A stretch of DNA of 64,000 nt from Dactylorhiza incarnata (taxonomy: Eukaryota; Streptophyta; Magnoliopsida; Asparagales; Orchidaceae). The position numbers and the translations under genes are program-made. Location of the stretch: assembly GCA_033032865.1 (NCBI GenBank), contig JAWHQI010000009.1, forward strand, positions 14,154,001 to 14,218,000, read 5' to 3'. Below the pieces are notes generated by a model, which had not been told where the DNA came from, ran no database searches, and was given only the letters and a program-made list of their open reading frames with translations. This document shows, piece after piece, positions 21,583 to 32,894 of the stretch (position 1 is the stretch's first letter; each line of letters begins with the position of its first letter).

Positions 21583-21668
21583 TCCCGAACCAAGAAACGG
21601 AACCCGGGAAGGGAGGATCTAAAGACTGCCCCATGTGGTCAGATCGTGGTCACTCTGATACTTTTGTA
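21583..21668 (-). other. Element G leader with degenerate PBS
   Basis: On the minus strand this links G's LTR to its gag. It contains GTATCAGAGTGACCA, a degenerate form of the initiator tRNA-Met PBS. The sequence resumes exactly after H's right TSD. Confidence 0.5.
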
Positions 21669-23042
21669 TGATCCCCCCCCCCCCCCCCCCCCCCCCGCCC
21701 AAATCTAAACCCGTTTAGGGAAAGAGGGTCTTATTGCCCAAGACAGCCACCTAGCGCTTCTCCGGTGGCGACAAACCGCCCTCTCAAGCACTAAGCGATC
21801 GCCTTGTCAGGCATAAGAATCATCACATCACACATCAGAGTCACGCAGTGAAAGCAGAAATTAGGGAAGAAGCACAAAGGCTATATATATATATCTAACT
21901 AAAAAGGCCGTAGCCTACTGTTTACACAAAACGCCTCGTGGGCTACAATAGGTACATCAAAAGACTCCTTATTTAACCCTAGAATCTAGGACTCACGTCA
22001 CTGAAGACTGGGGGCGAGGCTGGAGTGTCTGATCGGGCAATCTCTAGGGCCTGTAAGTCATCCGGGGTGCGGGGGATTCGCGCTATCCCATCTCCTGTGA
22101 ATGGTTATAAGAATAGCCGTTAGTCACAAAGCTAAGTGGAAACACATTCTCTCCCCGGATCCATATCCTGGGGGTGGGCTAAAGTACTAAAATAAATAGC
22201 CGAAGCAAGGGAATGTTTAGCAACAGTTATATATATATATATCTGTATATATATATGCATATACATATATATATGTATGTATATATATGTATATATAAAT
22301 ATCAATTGGGCCCACCGGCCATAATCTCGATAAAGCAGATGGGGACGCGCTATTTACGACAACATTAACAACCCTATCTTGCACACACACATCAGGTATT
22401 CAAACCTGAATACACACAACCTTGTGTCGACACAGTTTGGACCGCTTCTCTTCTAGCAGGGTAGCGAACCCCGCGGGCCTCACCGATGTGGCCGTCGGTG
22501 ACAGTGGCCAGTCCTGCCAATTCTGAGCGTAATCGTACCCTATCACCCACGTCCTCTCGTACAGCTTGGTGTACTAATTGGAAGTGAGCGACATCTGGCG
22601 ATTCCGAGATTTAGGCCATGGGTTCAAAGTGGTGATAACCCGCGGTGCACTTCTCCCTGTCGCCATGAGTCGTCATCTCTACCACACCGACACGAACGGT
22701 CTGCGGGCGTGACTGACCCACCACTTCCATAGCAAGCAATTTGCAATCAATTTACAGAAAGAAGGACTACTTCAGGTCCACCGCGGCTTCCCTGACTCGA
22801 CCGGCGAAACGACGTTTGGCTGGGAGATGCATCGGAAGTGGGGCATCTTATTTGGGGCTAACCCTTAGAGGAAGAACTCGACTCTTGGTTATCCCCAACT
22901 AAGATCTTATAGCAACATAGAAATAACCGTTAGCTAGCGCAGGACCCGGGGTTAACATAAAATAAAGCAAAGTAAACTGCGGTGCTGTGTAATAAAACAC
23001 TTAACAGTATGAAGGCCGAAGGTAAGGGCCAAATTAACAGGA

Positions 23043-23405
23043 CCAGTACAAGACTGGAGTATCGAAAGGAATGAACAGAAAGCAAATAAAGTGACTAGTA
23101 CGAGACTGGAGTACTGGAAATGAACGAACAGAAAGCAAATAAAGTGACACTGCGAGACTGGAGTACTGGAAATGAACGAACAGAAAGCAAATAAAGTGAC
23201 CAGTGCGAGATTGGAGTACTAAATGAATAATTGCAGAAGGTAAATGCAGGACCAGTACGAGACTGGAGTATTAAAAGGAGAATTGCAGAAAATAAATCCA
23301 GGACCAGTAAGAGACTGGAGCATTAAAAGAATAATTGCAGAAAGTAAATGCAGGACCAGTACGAGACTGGAGCACATAAATGAATAAGCGGGTTAGTAGT
23401 CCAAT
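23043..23405. repeat. 52-bp tandem repeat with inverted CCAGT/ACTGG core, 7 copies
   Basis: The core CCAGTACGAGACTGG or a close variant starts at 23043, 23095, 23148, 23200, 23252, 23304 and 23356, so the period is 52-53 bp. Each core is CCAGT-N5-ACTGG, a 5-bp-arm inverted repeat. The first copies share an AAAGCAAATAAAGTGAC linker and the last copies an ATTGCAGAAARTAAAT linker. Confidence 0.92.
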
Positions 23406-24288
23406 CACTCCATATCAGGAGGCTTCAGTGTCATCTCCATTCTAAGGAGGAAATTCTGTTCTTTCCCCGTTCATAGAGGCCTCTTCTCCGTTCATAGGAG
23501 GGAATTTTGTCCTTCCCCGTGCATAGGGGTCTCTTCTCGTTTATAGGAGCCAGTTTATTTTAGTTACAAATCGGGGTCGACTTAGAATTTATGGGACTTC
23601 TTATTTCTGTGAGTCTTTGATTTACCCTTTAATTATTGGGTTGTTACTGCTTAGAGGTGTCGCCTCGCGATCGCGACCCAATTGCGCGTTTCGATGCTTA
23701 TAAGTTAGTCGATTCTCTTTCCATAATTGGCGAGCTTACCAATTATTTTTGCCCGACTCGCACAATTTTACTATTTAGTTAAAATGTTGCGTTGAGGGCC
23801 AGCAAGTTTGTCCAAATTATTTCCGTTCATTTTAGGCGTTATTTTGCTTGTAGAAATCTCCTTTAGGGTTTTAAGAATACCAAAAGAATTGATAAAAACT
23901 CCAAACTTTGGTAGTAGATAAAAATAGCCTAAGAGTGAGCCTATAATTTTTTGGGAATTTTCCAAGGTCATTTGTGCCTTTAATTCCTTTAAAAAAATCT
24001 TGTATAGGCTTTTAAAAATAGCAAAACTCCACCTAAAAATCTCAAAAAATTACTGGAGGGTGCCCCTCTAAGAGGGGAATATTTTTCATGTTGGGAGTTT
24101 TTGTCTCAAAGGCCTAGAATAGCCTCAGAAAATTCAGATAGGTTTGCTAAGGGTGGTCTGTGGATAGAGGATTTTAGAGGGAGCTAAGGGCGCCGAACCG
24201 TGCGCGGTTCTAAGGTCCCCACAATAGATCTGCATCGGATTCGCTGTGGGGCACTCAATTTGAGGCGGGGGCGGGAATTAAGGTAACA

Positions 24289-24325
24289 GGGCCGTCCGAT
24301 CTTCACCGTGGAGATCGGACGGCCC
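24289..24325. other. Perfect 14-bp-arm hairpin in G LTR
   Basis: Arms GGGCCGTCCGATCT (24289-24302) and AGATCGGACGGCCC (24312-24325) flank a 9-nt loop. Just upstream, CCCCACA (24217) and TGTGGGG (about 24245) form a second, weaker inverted pair. No function is evident. Confidence 0.75.
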
Positions 24326-24996
24326 CGTTAAATCACGGGGGGAGGCCGCTGAAGACGGCCGATGTCATCGCTGGGCAGCGACCCGCAGGCGCCTGCGCCA
24401 CCCCCGGTTGATTTGCTAGGGGCCGACGACCAATCTGGGGGTGGTCCAGCGGCCTGGCGCCGCCGGCCACCGCCAGATTTAATAAGGAACGAGGGCGGGG
24501 CAGGGCGCAGCCTACATGGGTCATGCAAGCCTGCGCTGCGCCACCTCTCCCACCAGGAGAGCTTTCCCCCACCCCTGGCTGGGTCTCCTGGGGAGGGGAT
24601 TACCTCCGGTGGTGATCCGGGGGCCAGGCGCCGCCGGCCGCCACCGGTGGTAGGCGTCGATCCCTTACAGGAAAATAGGGAGGGGGAGGAGCGCGCGGGT
24701 GCCGCCGGAGGCGCATTCTCCGGCGGCCCTGCCGCCTTCCCTCATCGGAGCCGAGGTCCCTGGGTGGGGACCTTCTCCCCCAGCGCCACCACTAGAGATG
24801 GGCGTGCGGCTTTTACGGCCAACCCCCACCCGAGCATGGGCAAGGCTCGGGGTGGCACTGGAGGCTCTCTGACGACGGGGAGGGGGATGGCTTGCCTCGG
24901 GGAGGTGGGAAGGGGGAGGGAGAAGGCTTCCACCTGAGATGGGGGAGCCTCTGGAGGTTGATGGTCATCCAGCCATGAAGGGGCGGCGGTGGAGGC

Positions 24997-26603
24997 TGAA
25001 AGTGGAGGTTAGATCTTAATGTTACTCTAGAGGGGGGGGGGGGGGGGGTGAAAAGAGTTTTAAAACTTTTTATTAGTTTTCTTGCGGAATTGAAAATACT
25101 GATATATATATATGTGTATATTGAGTGAGTAATAAAAACAAACACAAAGAAGGCACACAGCACAAACACAGAAAAGTAAAACAATCACAGAGGACACAAG
25201 GAGCTATAGTAGTTCCCCAATAAATCTAGGTACGTCTACTCTTCTACCACCCTTGGTAGGAATCCACTAGGATTTTTGATTAGGTGCCCTAACACCAATG
25301 AGCTTTTGATAAGGTGCCCAAAAACCAAGTTGGATTTTTTGATCAGGTGTCTTGCCACCAAGAGGTAAACTTTTGAAGGGAGTTTTAACCCTTTACAAAA
25401 TGGGATAAAAAGAGGTTTAGATTGTTCTTCTCTGTCAACTATCTGAGAGAAGACTCTAGTGGATGTTGATGTAGAAAAGTCTTCCTCTGCCTGATATGAG
25501 AGTGTTTGACAGTAGATTGACTGGAAGTTTCTTTTGAATGTATGAGCAGATCTTCCTGTAGCTGATAGATCTGAGAGGAGAACTCCTTCAGATTTTTGTT
25601 GCTCTTTTGAAGATCTGAACTTGCAGCAAATGACTGAGAGAAGTATTGTTGAAGATGTTCTCAGTGTGTAAGAGCTGCTGGAGGAAGAAGATGAAGATCT
25701 GTTAGCTTTTTGTTCTTCTATTTCTTCCTGTATGTCTACTTTTCTTTTTCTCTGTACAGCTTTTTAAAAATATGTTCTGTATGGATACTGTCGTGAAAGC
25801 TGAGAGGTAATACTATATATCTTTTTTCCATTTCTTTTGATAAGATTTGAAAATCAAATCCCTTGAAATAAGGAATAAAGTAATCTGTAATCAATCTTTT
25901 TGGGATTGAAAATCTGTTGCGCCGTATTCTCTTTCCTTTTCCATGAAATGTCCTTTTCCGAGAAATGTCAACGGCTATAATCTTGAAATAATAAAGGAAA
26001 TATATTATCTTACTTATCTGATATAAAAGAGTCGTTGCTATAGTCGATCTGAATTCAGAGAATGAAATGAATATAATCCTTCTGAAATTTCTGAACTTAA
26101 ATAAGAATTCTTCGATCTGAATAAAATTCGTCGATCTCAATAAATTTCGTCGAACACAAAATTTAGTTCATCGACCTCAAGTGAATCTTGCTGGAAGAAT
26201 TAAATTTGTTGAGCTGAGGAAAACTTTTGTCGAATTGAAGGTATTCGTCGAACGCAGATTCGTCGACCGCTGAACTGAGCAAAATCGTCGACCGCTGAGA
26301 TGGCTAGATTTTGTCGACCGCTGAGACGGGATCATCGACCGCTGAGACGCTGAGACGAGCTTGAATCAAGCTGTTCGTCGAACGCAGAATGTAAGCCGTT
26401 CGTCGAACGCAGAGAGCAGCTCGTCGAACGCAGTGTGGAATTCGTCGAACGCAGAATTTGAATGAATTCTTAAGTTCTAACATCCTAAACTCTTGACCCA
26501 TTGACTATACATTGGGGTCAACTTGATCCTAGTCAATCAGATAGTGATCCTAGCCAATCAGATAGTGATCCTAGCCCAAATCAGAAATAGGGTTGTTCCA
26601 ACA
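24997..26603 (-). repeat. Element B 3' LTR (1,607 bp)
   Basis: It starts on the plus strand with the complement of CTTTCA and ends ...TTCCAACA. It has a G17 run (25032-25048), the complement of the three-arm hairpin block near 25240-25265, and the GTCGA-type U3 array at 26110-26454. Confidence 0.94.
26110..26454. repeat. GTCGA array in U3 (element B 3' LTR)
   Basis: Two unit types alternate: TTCGTCGAACGCAG and TCGTCGACCGCTGAGA, both with the TCGTCGA core. Around fifteen half sites are present; some have decayed to TTGTCGA or CATCGAC. The 5' LTR copy is at 34017-34410. Confidence 0.85.
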
Positions 26604-26617
26604 ATCTCCCCCTATTT
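26604..26617 (-). other. Polypurine tract (element B)
   Basis: The complement of AAATAGGGGGAGAT abuts the 3' LTR, exactly as in A and E. Confidence 0.9.
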
Positions 26618-27358
26618 GGGTTAGGACACTATTTGACAAAAATTAAAACAAACAAAACAACAGAGCATATATATATCTGATATATTTTAAATATTTCATC
26701 AGAAATAAAGATAAATAATACTCTGAGTTCTGAAATATTACATTGAAAATAAAACTGATAAAAAAAACCTTTTCTTTCTCTGAAATCTGACATTTCTGAA
26801 TTCTGATATTGCCTTAACTGATTTTTCTGAATTCTGAATAGCTGAGCTTGTATCTGCTATATTTCAGCTTTTTGAATGTTGATCTGAACTGAAATGTTCT
26901 TCTCTGAATTTAATATCTGTTCTAACTTAATCTGCTTTAACATCTTCCTAAATCTGTCATAATCTGAATTTGTTTCTTCTTCTATATTCTGAAACTGTAT
27001 TCTGAATCCTTTCTGAAAACATCTCCCCCTGAGACTGGATGTTCTTTAGCTTTCTCTCCTTGCCTAGTTCATAGAACATCTCCCCCTGAGCAAAACACTG
27101 CATCAAATGGAGCTTGTTCATAGAACTTCTCCCCCTGCCTAGTTTCAGGAAGGTCTGATGCTAGGCCCTTTGAAGAAGGGACATTTGATGGAGGTAGGGA
27201 AGGATGCCATCTTTATATTGCTATTGTTCCTGCAAAATGAAATAGAGATCAAGTGCAAAGGGAACTAGAAAGAGAAGCAATTCTGTAGGTATTCAGTTAA
27301 TATGAAAAAGATTTTGATTATAATGACAGAACAGAAATAAAAAGCTTCATCATAACTG
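26618..27358 (-). pseudogene. Element B ORF2 remnant
   Basis: Only about 0.74 kb separates the pre-ORF2 array from the PPT, against more than 2.7 kb in E. No long ORF remains. On the minus strand three CAGGGGGAGA tracts (27021-27031, 27078-27088, 27128-27137) resemble the tract in E's ORF2, where a similar TAGGCAGGGGGAGA lies at 59794-59807. It is most simply a large internal deletion of ORF2. Confidence 0.5.
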
Positions 27359-27470
27359 GGTTCGACGAAAAATGTGTTTTCGTCGATCTTAATTCGACGA
27401 ACTTGATGACTTCGTCGATCTCCGTTCGACGAAAAACTGAATTTCGTCGATCTCAGTTAGATGAAGAGAT
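27359..27470. repeat. GTCGA array between pol and ORF2 remnant (element B)
   Basis: Alternating TTCGACGAA and TTCGTCGATCT units form about three pairs. It lies directly downstream of RNase H in element orientation, matching the arrays of A (6475), D (45877) and E (58174). Confidence 0.82.
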
Positions 27471-27494
27471 GGGATAAGTAGAAAACTTAATATT

Positions 27495-30400
27495 TTATCC
27501 GATTGAATCTCCATCTATCATTCCTAGCTGATTTATAAAGAAAATGTGTTTCTTTTCATCCAAGGGCTTGGTGAAAATGTCAGCTCTTTGCAAATCAGTA
27601 GAGATGAATTGTAGGCAAATTTTATTATTATCCACATTATCCCTAAGGAAGTGGTGCCTAATTTCTATGTGTTTAGTCCTACTATGGAGAACTGGATTTT
27701 GTGCTATAGATATTGCACCAGTATTGTCACAAAATATAGTTGAATTATTTAAGTTGATACCATAGTCTAGGAGCTGATTTTGTATCCACAACATCTGTGA
27801 GCAGCAACTGCCTGCAGCTATGTATTCAGCTTCAGCTGTTGATGTAGACATAGATGTTTGTTTCTTACAAAACCAAGACACAAGCCTATCACCAAGAAAC
27901 TGACAAGTTCCTGATGTGCTTTTCCTGCCTACTATGCATCCAGCATAATCTGAATCTGAGAATCCAGTTAATCAAATTCAGATGTTGTTGGATACCAAAG
28001 TCCTAGATTTGGATAACCCTTTATATATCTCAAAATTCTTTTTAATAAAATTAGGTGAGATTCTTTGGGGTTTACTTGGAACCTAGCACAAATACAAGTA
28101 GCAAACATTATATCAGGCCTACTTGCTGTTAAATAAAGTAATGAGCCAACAATTGCTCTATATACCTTCTGATCAACAGGTTTCCTTAATTCATCATTAT
28201 CAACAACAACATTAGAGGGCATGGGTGTTTTCATGGTGGAAGAATCAGACATACCAAATCTTTTCACTAATTCCTTAGCATACTTAGATTGGGACATGAA
28301 GATTCCATTTGGAGTTTGCTTCACTTGAAGACCAAGGAAGTATGATAGTGCACCTATACTACTTATTTCAAATTTAGATTGCATTAAATTAGAAAATCTT
28401 TTGCATAAATTTGAATCAGTAGAGCCAAAGATAATATAATCTACATATATTTGAACTAGTAAAGTTTGATTTTTATGTATCCTGAAAAATAGGGTTTTAT
28501 CTACTATGCCTCTACAGAATTTATTCTCTAAAAGAAAACTAGCTAAGGTCTCATACCATGCTCTGGGAGGTTGTTTAGGACCATAGAGAGCTTTGTTAAG
28601 CTTAAATACAAAAGAGGAGTGAGTTGGAGAGATGAAACCTGGTGGTTGTTCCACATAGACTTCTTCTTTGATTTCTCCATTCAGAAATGCACTCTTCACA
28701 TCCATTTGATAAACCTTGAATTTCTTGTATGCAACAAATGCAGGGAAGATCCTGATTGCTTCTAACCTTGCAACTGGTGCAAAAGTTTGATCATAATCTA
28801 TTCCTTCTTCCCGTGAGTATCCTTGAGCTACAAGTCTAGCTTTGTTTCTCACAATATTGCCATCTGCATCTAGCTTATTTATGTAGACCCATTTAGTTCC
28901 AATGACTGGATGATTCTTTGGTCTAGGAACCAATTCCCAAACTTTGTTTGTCTCAAACTGATTGAGCTCCTCTTGTGTAGCAATGATCCAGTTGGGATCT
29001 TGTTTTGCATCTTGTAGGGATTGAGGTTCAATCTGAGAGAGAATACAAATGTGCATCATATTCTGATTAGCTTGATGCCTTGTTTAGACACCAGTTGATA
29101 TGTCTCCAATTATTTGAGATTTGGGGTGATCTCTAATATTAACATAATCAATAGGCATAGTGGGATCAACATTATTTATAATTAATTCCTCTTGTGGAAC
29201 GTCACTTAATGCTTCCTTTTCAGGTACATCTTCACTGATTTCTTCATCACTTTCTTCACTATTCTGCTGTAAAGAATTTTGAGATCCTTCCTTCTGTAGA
29301 GCTAATTGATCTAACTACTTACAAAGTGTAGGTAGATCTTGCTGCTCACTGAGTGTAGGTACCTGCAGGTTTTCTTTGGTAGAAGAACTCTTCTCCTTGT
29401 AAAACATGTTAGTTTCATCAAAAGAAACATGCATAGATTCTTCAATTTTAAGAGAGGATTTGTTATATATCTTATATGCTTTGCTGATTGATGAATAGCC
29501 TAAGAAAATTTCTTCTTCAGATTTTGGTTCAAATTTTCTAAGGTATTTTTTGTCATTATTGTGAACAAAACATTTACAACCAAATGCTCTAAAATAGTTA
29601 ACTTTAGGTTTCTTTCCTTTAAGTAACTCATAGGGAGTCTTACCCTTAAGTTTATGTATCAAACTCCTATTCAACACATAATTTGCTGTGCTAACAGCCT
29701 CTGCCCAAAAAGATAGGGGCAATTTAGCATCTGCAAGTAATGTTGTTGCTGATTCAATTAGAGTTCTATTTTTCCTTTCAACTACCCCATTTTGTTGAGG
29801 AGTTTTAGGAGCTGAGAAGCAATGCCTGATACCTTCCTTCTCACATAATTCTTGCATGAGAAGAGACTCAAACTCAGTGCCATGATCACTTCTGATCAAT
29901 GCAACTACAGTAGAGTACTCAATCTGTATGCTCTTAAGAAAGTCTGTAAGAACTTTAAAGTTATCATACTTTTCTCTCAAAAAGAACACCAAAGTGAATC
30001 TAGAGTAGTCATCTACCATAACTAGAGTGTATGACTTCCCCTCTAAACTCTTTGTTGTTATAGGTCCAAAAAGGTCCATATGTAGCAAATATAAGATTCT
30101 AGGTGAATCACTTTTAGATAATGATTTAAAACTATTTTTAGTTTGCTTGCCTAGTTGACATGCCCTACAAAGACCTTCTTTCTTGTATGAACCTGAGGGT
30201 AAACCTCTAACAATTTTGTCCTTAGATAATTTAGCAATTTTCCTAAGATTTACATGTCCTAATCTCTTATGCCAAAGTTCACTAGGTTTGCTTAATTGAT
30301 TAAATAAACAAATTTCTGATTTTGATGAGTTGAAATTTACTAAATAGACATTTCCTTGCCTAATACCTGATAAGACAGTAATATTATCAAAAGAATTAAT

Positions 30401-30660
30401 AAGGCATTTTGATTTATTAAAAGTTACCTAATACCCTTCATCACATAATTGGCTTATGCTGATGAGGTTGTGCTTCAGTCCCTTGACATAAGCTACCTCT
30501 TTGAAGGTGACTTCTCTAACCTTGACTTTTCCATATCCTTTTGTTTATCCACAGTTGGAGTCTCAAAATATTACTTTTGGTCCAAGCTTTGCCTTGTAGT
30601 TGTTCAGATTGGCCTTATTTCCTATCATGTGCTTTGAACAACCACTATCCAAGTTCCATT
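27495..30660 (-). pseudogene. pol: Element B pol (PR-INT-RT-RNase H), degenerate
   Basis: In minus-strand order: PR region near 30650 (LDSGCSKHM), integrase (30088-29315: [21 protein letters not shown]), RT (29059-27968: [20 protein letters not shown]) and RNase H (27881-27495: [15 protein letters not shown], ending MIDGDS). The RT motif reads Y-V-D-Y instead of Y-V-D-D (changed codon 28436-28438), and KQAPRAW is KQPPRAW. Stops separate PR-INT, INT-RT and RT-RNase H. The product would be inactive. Confidence 0.92.
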
Positions 30661-30709
30661 GTTCTTTTATTCTTGGATAGCTGAGTACCTGCAAAGACAG
30701 AAAAACAAT

Positions 30710-32780
30710 CTATTTGTTCCTGACCCAGACTACCTTGGGTCTTTTTGAATTTCCAAAAAAATCAGAAATAAAAGACATTTCAGGTTGGTCCTTATAACCT
30801 TGTGAATGATATCTCCTTGGAGGTATTATCCATTCAGTGAAAGGATTGATAGTATGTGAAGAATAAGAATTGATCAGATTTGCTGTATATTTTCTGTTCG
30901 ACGAATTGGGCTGAGTTCGTCGATCGCCGTTCGACGAATGGATATGATTTCGTCGAGCGTCGTTCATATAATGAATATACAAGAAATCTGTCTTCAGAGT
31001 TCGTCGAGCTCCGTTTGATGAAGTGAATTCATTTCGTCGTGCTCCGTTCGACGAATTCTGCTGAATTCCTTTATTCTTGACAACCTTACTTGAAATGTTT
31101 TTATTTACTTCTACAACCTCTTTTCTCTTAGCAGAGATGAATTTTATAGATGTAGATAACATGTTTTCTTAATCAGATGTGGCTCACTTGATGAAGCACC
31201 CAAGCCCAGTTTGCTATTAAGTTTAGCATTAACAGTGCTTGTTATGTCCATCAGTTTGATGCTTCTCCCATTTAGGGATTTTTCAAATTTCTTGGCCTCA
31301 GAAAGTTTATTCTCAAGGAGAATAATTGGTTCTCTAGAGGCAGCCAAATCTTTCTTAAGATTTACATTTTCTTCACTTATTTGATTCATTTCAGCTAGCT
31401 TATTTCTGAGAGAGATTATTTCCTTCTCATATTTGAGTAAGTCTAAGCAAAGAACCTTGAATTCATCTTTGAATTCAACTGAAGTAAAATCAAAATTAGA
31501 TATTACCTGATCTACATCATTGTCAGCTTCAGTTTCTGATTCTTCTTCTTCTGAGTTGTTTGTTGAGGCATTGACAGCCATCATGCAGAAGTTCTTCTCT
31601 TCTTCATCATCTTCATCATCAGAAGAGCTGGATGAAGAAGCACTTGCTGACTCACTGCTTGAGTCATAAATTGCCATCAGGCACTGATCATTCTCATTTG
31701 ATTCTTCTTCATCAGAAGAAGAACTGGATGATGATTCTGATTCAGTTTCACTCCAAGTTTCTGCTACAAATCCTCTTCCCTTGTGTTTGTGCTTTTGGGA
31801 GGAATATTTGCTGGAGTGCTTCTTGTCTTCCTTTTCTTTTCTCTTTTCCTTCTTGTTTTGATTCTCTGGACAGTCAGGTATAATGTGTCTTGGTTTCCTG
31901 CAACCAAAACATATAATTTCTTTAGATGGAGCTTTGTCATACCTTGATTTTTCATGGCTCCTGGATGACTTTCTCCAGAAGTCTTTTCTTGCCATCTTGT
32001 AGAATCTGTTGGCAAGTAGACTCATCAACTTCTCATTGTCAAGAGTCTCTCCTTCTTCTTCTGTAGCTTTGAAGGCAATGTTCCTTTCCTTCTTTGTTGC
32101 TGGAGAAGAAGTGGGCTGTTCAGCTTCTCTGGATTAGACAAGCTGCTCATAGGACTTGAGCTTGCCTAACAATGTTTAAGTTGTAATCTCATTGAGGCTT
32201 CTAGCTTCCTTGATAGGCCAGATCCTAGAGTCCCAAGTGTTGGGGAAGCACATTAGGATCTTGTCATTGATCTCAGTGATAGAGATCACTTTGTCCAAAG
32301 ATTTCAGCTCATTGATTATGAGACTGAGCCTATTATACATATCAGCAACTGTCTCAACTTCCCCCTTTTTGAAGTTCTCATACTGAGAAATGAGGTGGGA
32401 ACTCCTGTCCTTTCTTTCATCAGCAGACCCTTCAACCATATTGTTGAGAGAAGTCCAGATCTCTCTTGCTGAAGTGCATTCTACCACACTTTGAAAAATG
32501 TCATCAGACATTGTTTGAGCTAGAATGTTCATAGCTTTTGCATCAGCACTCCTTTACTTTTCTGGGCTTCAGTCCACTCAGGTGGTGGAACAACATTATT
32601 TGTTGTTGTGGTTTCAGCACTAGTTGTGGCTGTGGGAGCTGGAGGTACTGTCAAAATCACATTGAAAATTTCTTCAACAATAGAGTTCATGTATAACCTA
32701 ATCCTTGCTTTCCATAGTGCAAACTTATTGAGATTGCACATAGGAGGTCTTGTGCATGAATACTCTTTGTTTTGTGCCAT
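30710..32780 (-). pseudogene. gag: Element B gag, degenerate
   Basis: The N-terminus (MAQNKEYSCTRPPMCNLNKF, 32780) and the UBN2-like region match E. Frame breaks are near 32530, 32170 and 31150. The CCHC knuckle is CFGCRKPRHIIPDC. A Ser/Glu-rich segment and a coiled-coil-like region follow. The C-terminal end encodes repeated SSNGARR from the GTCGA array. Behind the stop, a pyrimidine-rich stretch ends in TTTGCAG before PR. Confidence 0.88.
30896..31056. repeat. GTCGA palindrome array inside gag (element B)
   Basis: On the minus strand the units read TTCGTCGAACGGAGCACGACG and variants, i.e. TCGTCGA-N7-TCGACGA palindromes that encode SSNG[AD]RR. Four to five units are present, some decayed. 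Confidence 0.82.
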
Positions 32781-32880
32781 GAGTTTTTAAGAAAAATAAA
32801 TAAAATAAAGCTCTAAAATAAATTAAGATCTAATTGATCTTTATGATTCAGGTGTTAGCCTGTAAAATAAAATCAACTAC

Positions 32881-32892
32881 CCTCTGATACCA
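32881..32892 (-). other. Primer binding site (element B)
   Basis: The complement reads TGGTATCAGAGG, as in D and E; it lies 2 nt inside from the 5' LTR. Confidence 0.9.
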
Positions 32893-32894
32893 AT

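Larger units (their letters stand above)
21669..24991 (-). repeat. Element G long LTR, proximal part
   Basis: Taking the CA end next to the degenerate PBS, the LTR starts on the plus strand at about 21669 (TGATCCC). It contains a long C homopolymer (about 21672-21696), TA-rich microsatellite sequence (about 22226-22300), a 52-bp tandem array (23043-23405), partial repeats of CCGTTCATAGG (23460-23540) and a GC-rich end (24180-24991). The ORFs in the GC-rich end have no recognisable domain. With 34543-35435 it exceeds 4.2 kb, within the range of long gypsy LTRs. The exact LTR limits are inferred. Confidence 0.55.

Noticed and set aside
22430..22830. Possible rRNA-like sequence between the microsatellite and the 52-bp array
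   Set aside because: I could not match any conserved rRNA segment; it is contiguous with G's LTR.
24362..24937. 191-codon ORF in GC-rich DNA
   Set aside because: Overlapping ORFs exist on both strands as expected for GC-rich sequence; composition is low-complexity Gly/Pro/Arg and no domain is recognisable. It lies in the G LTR.
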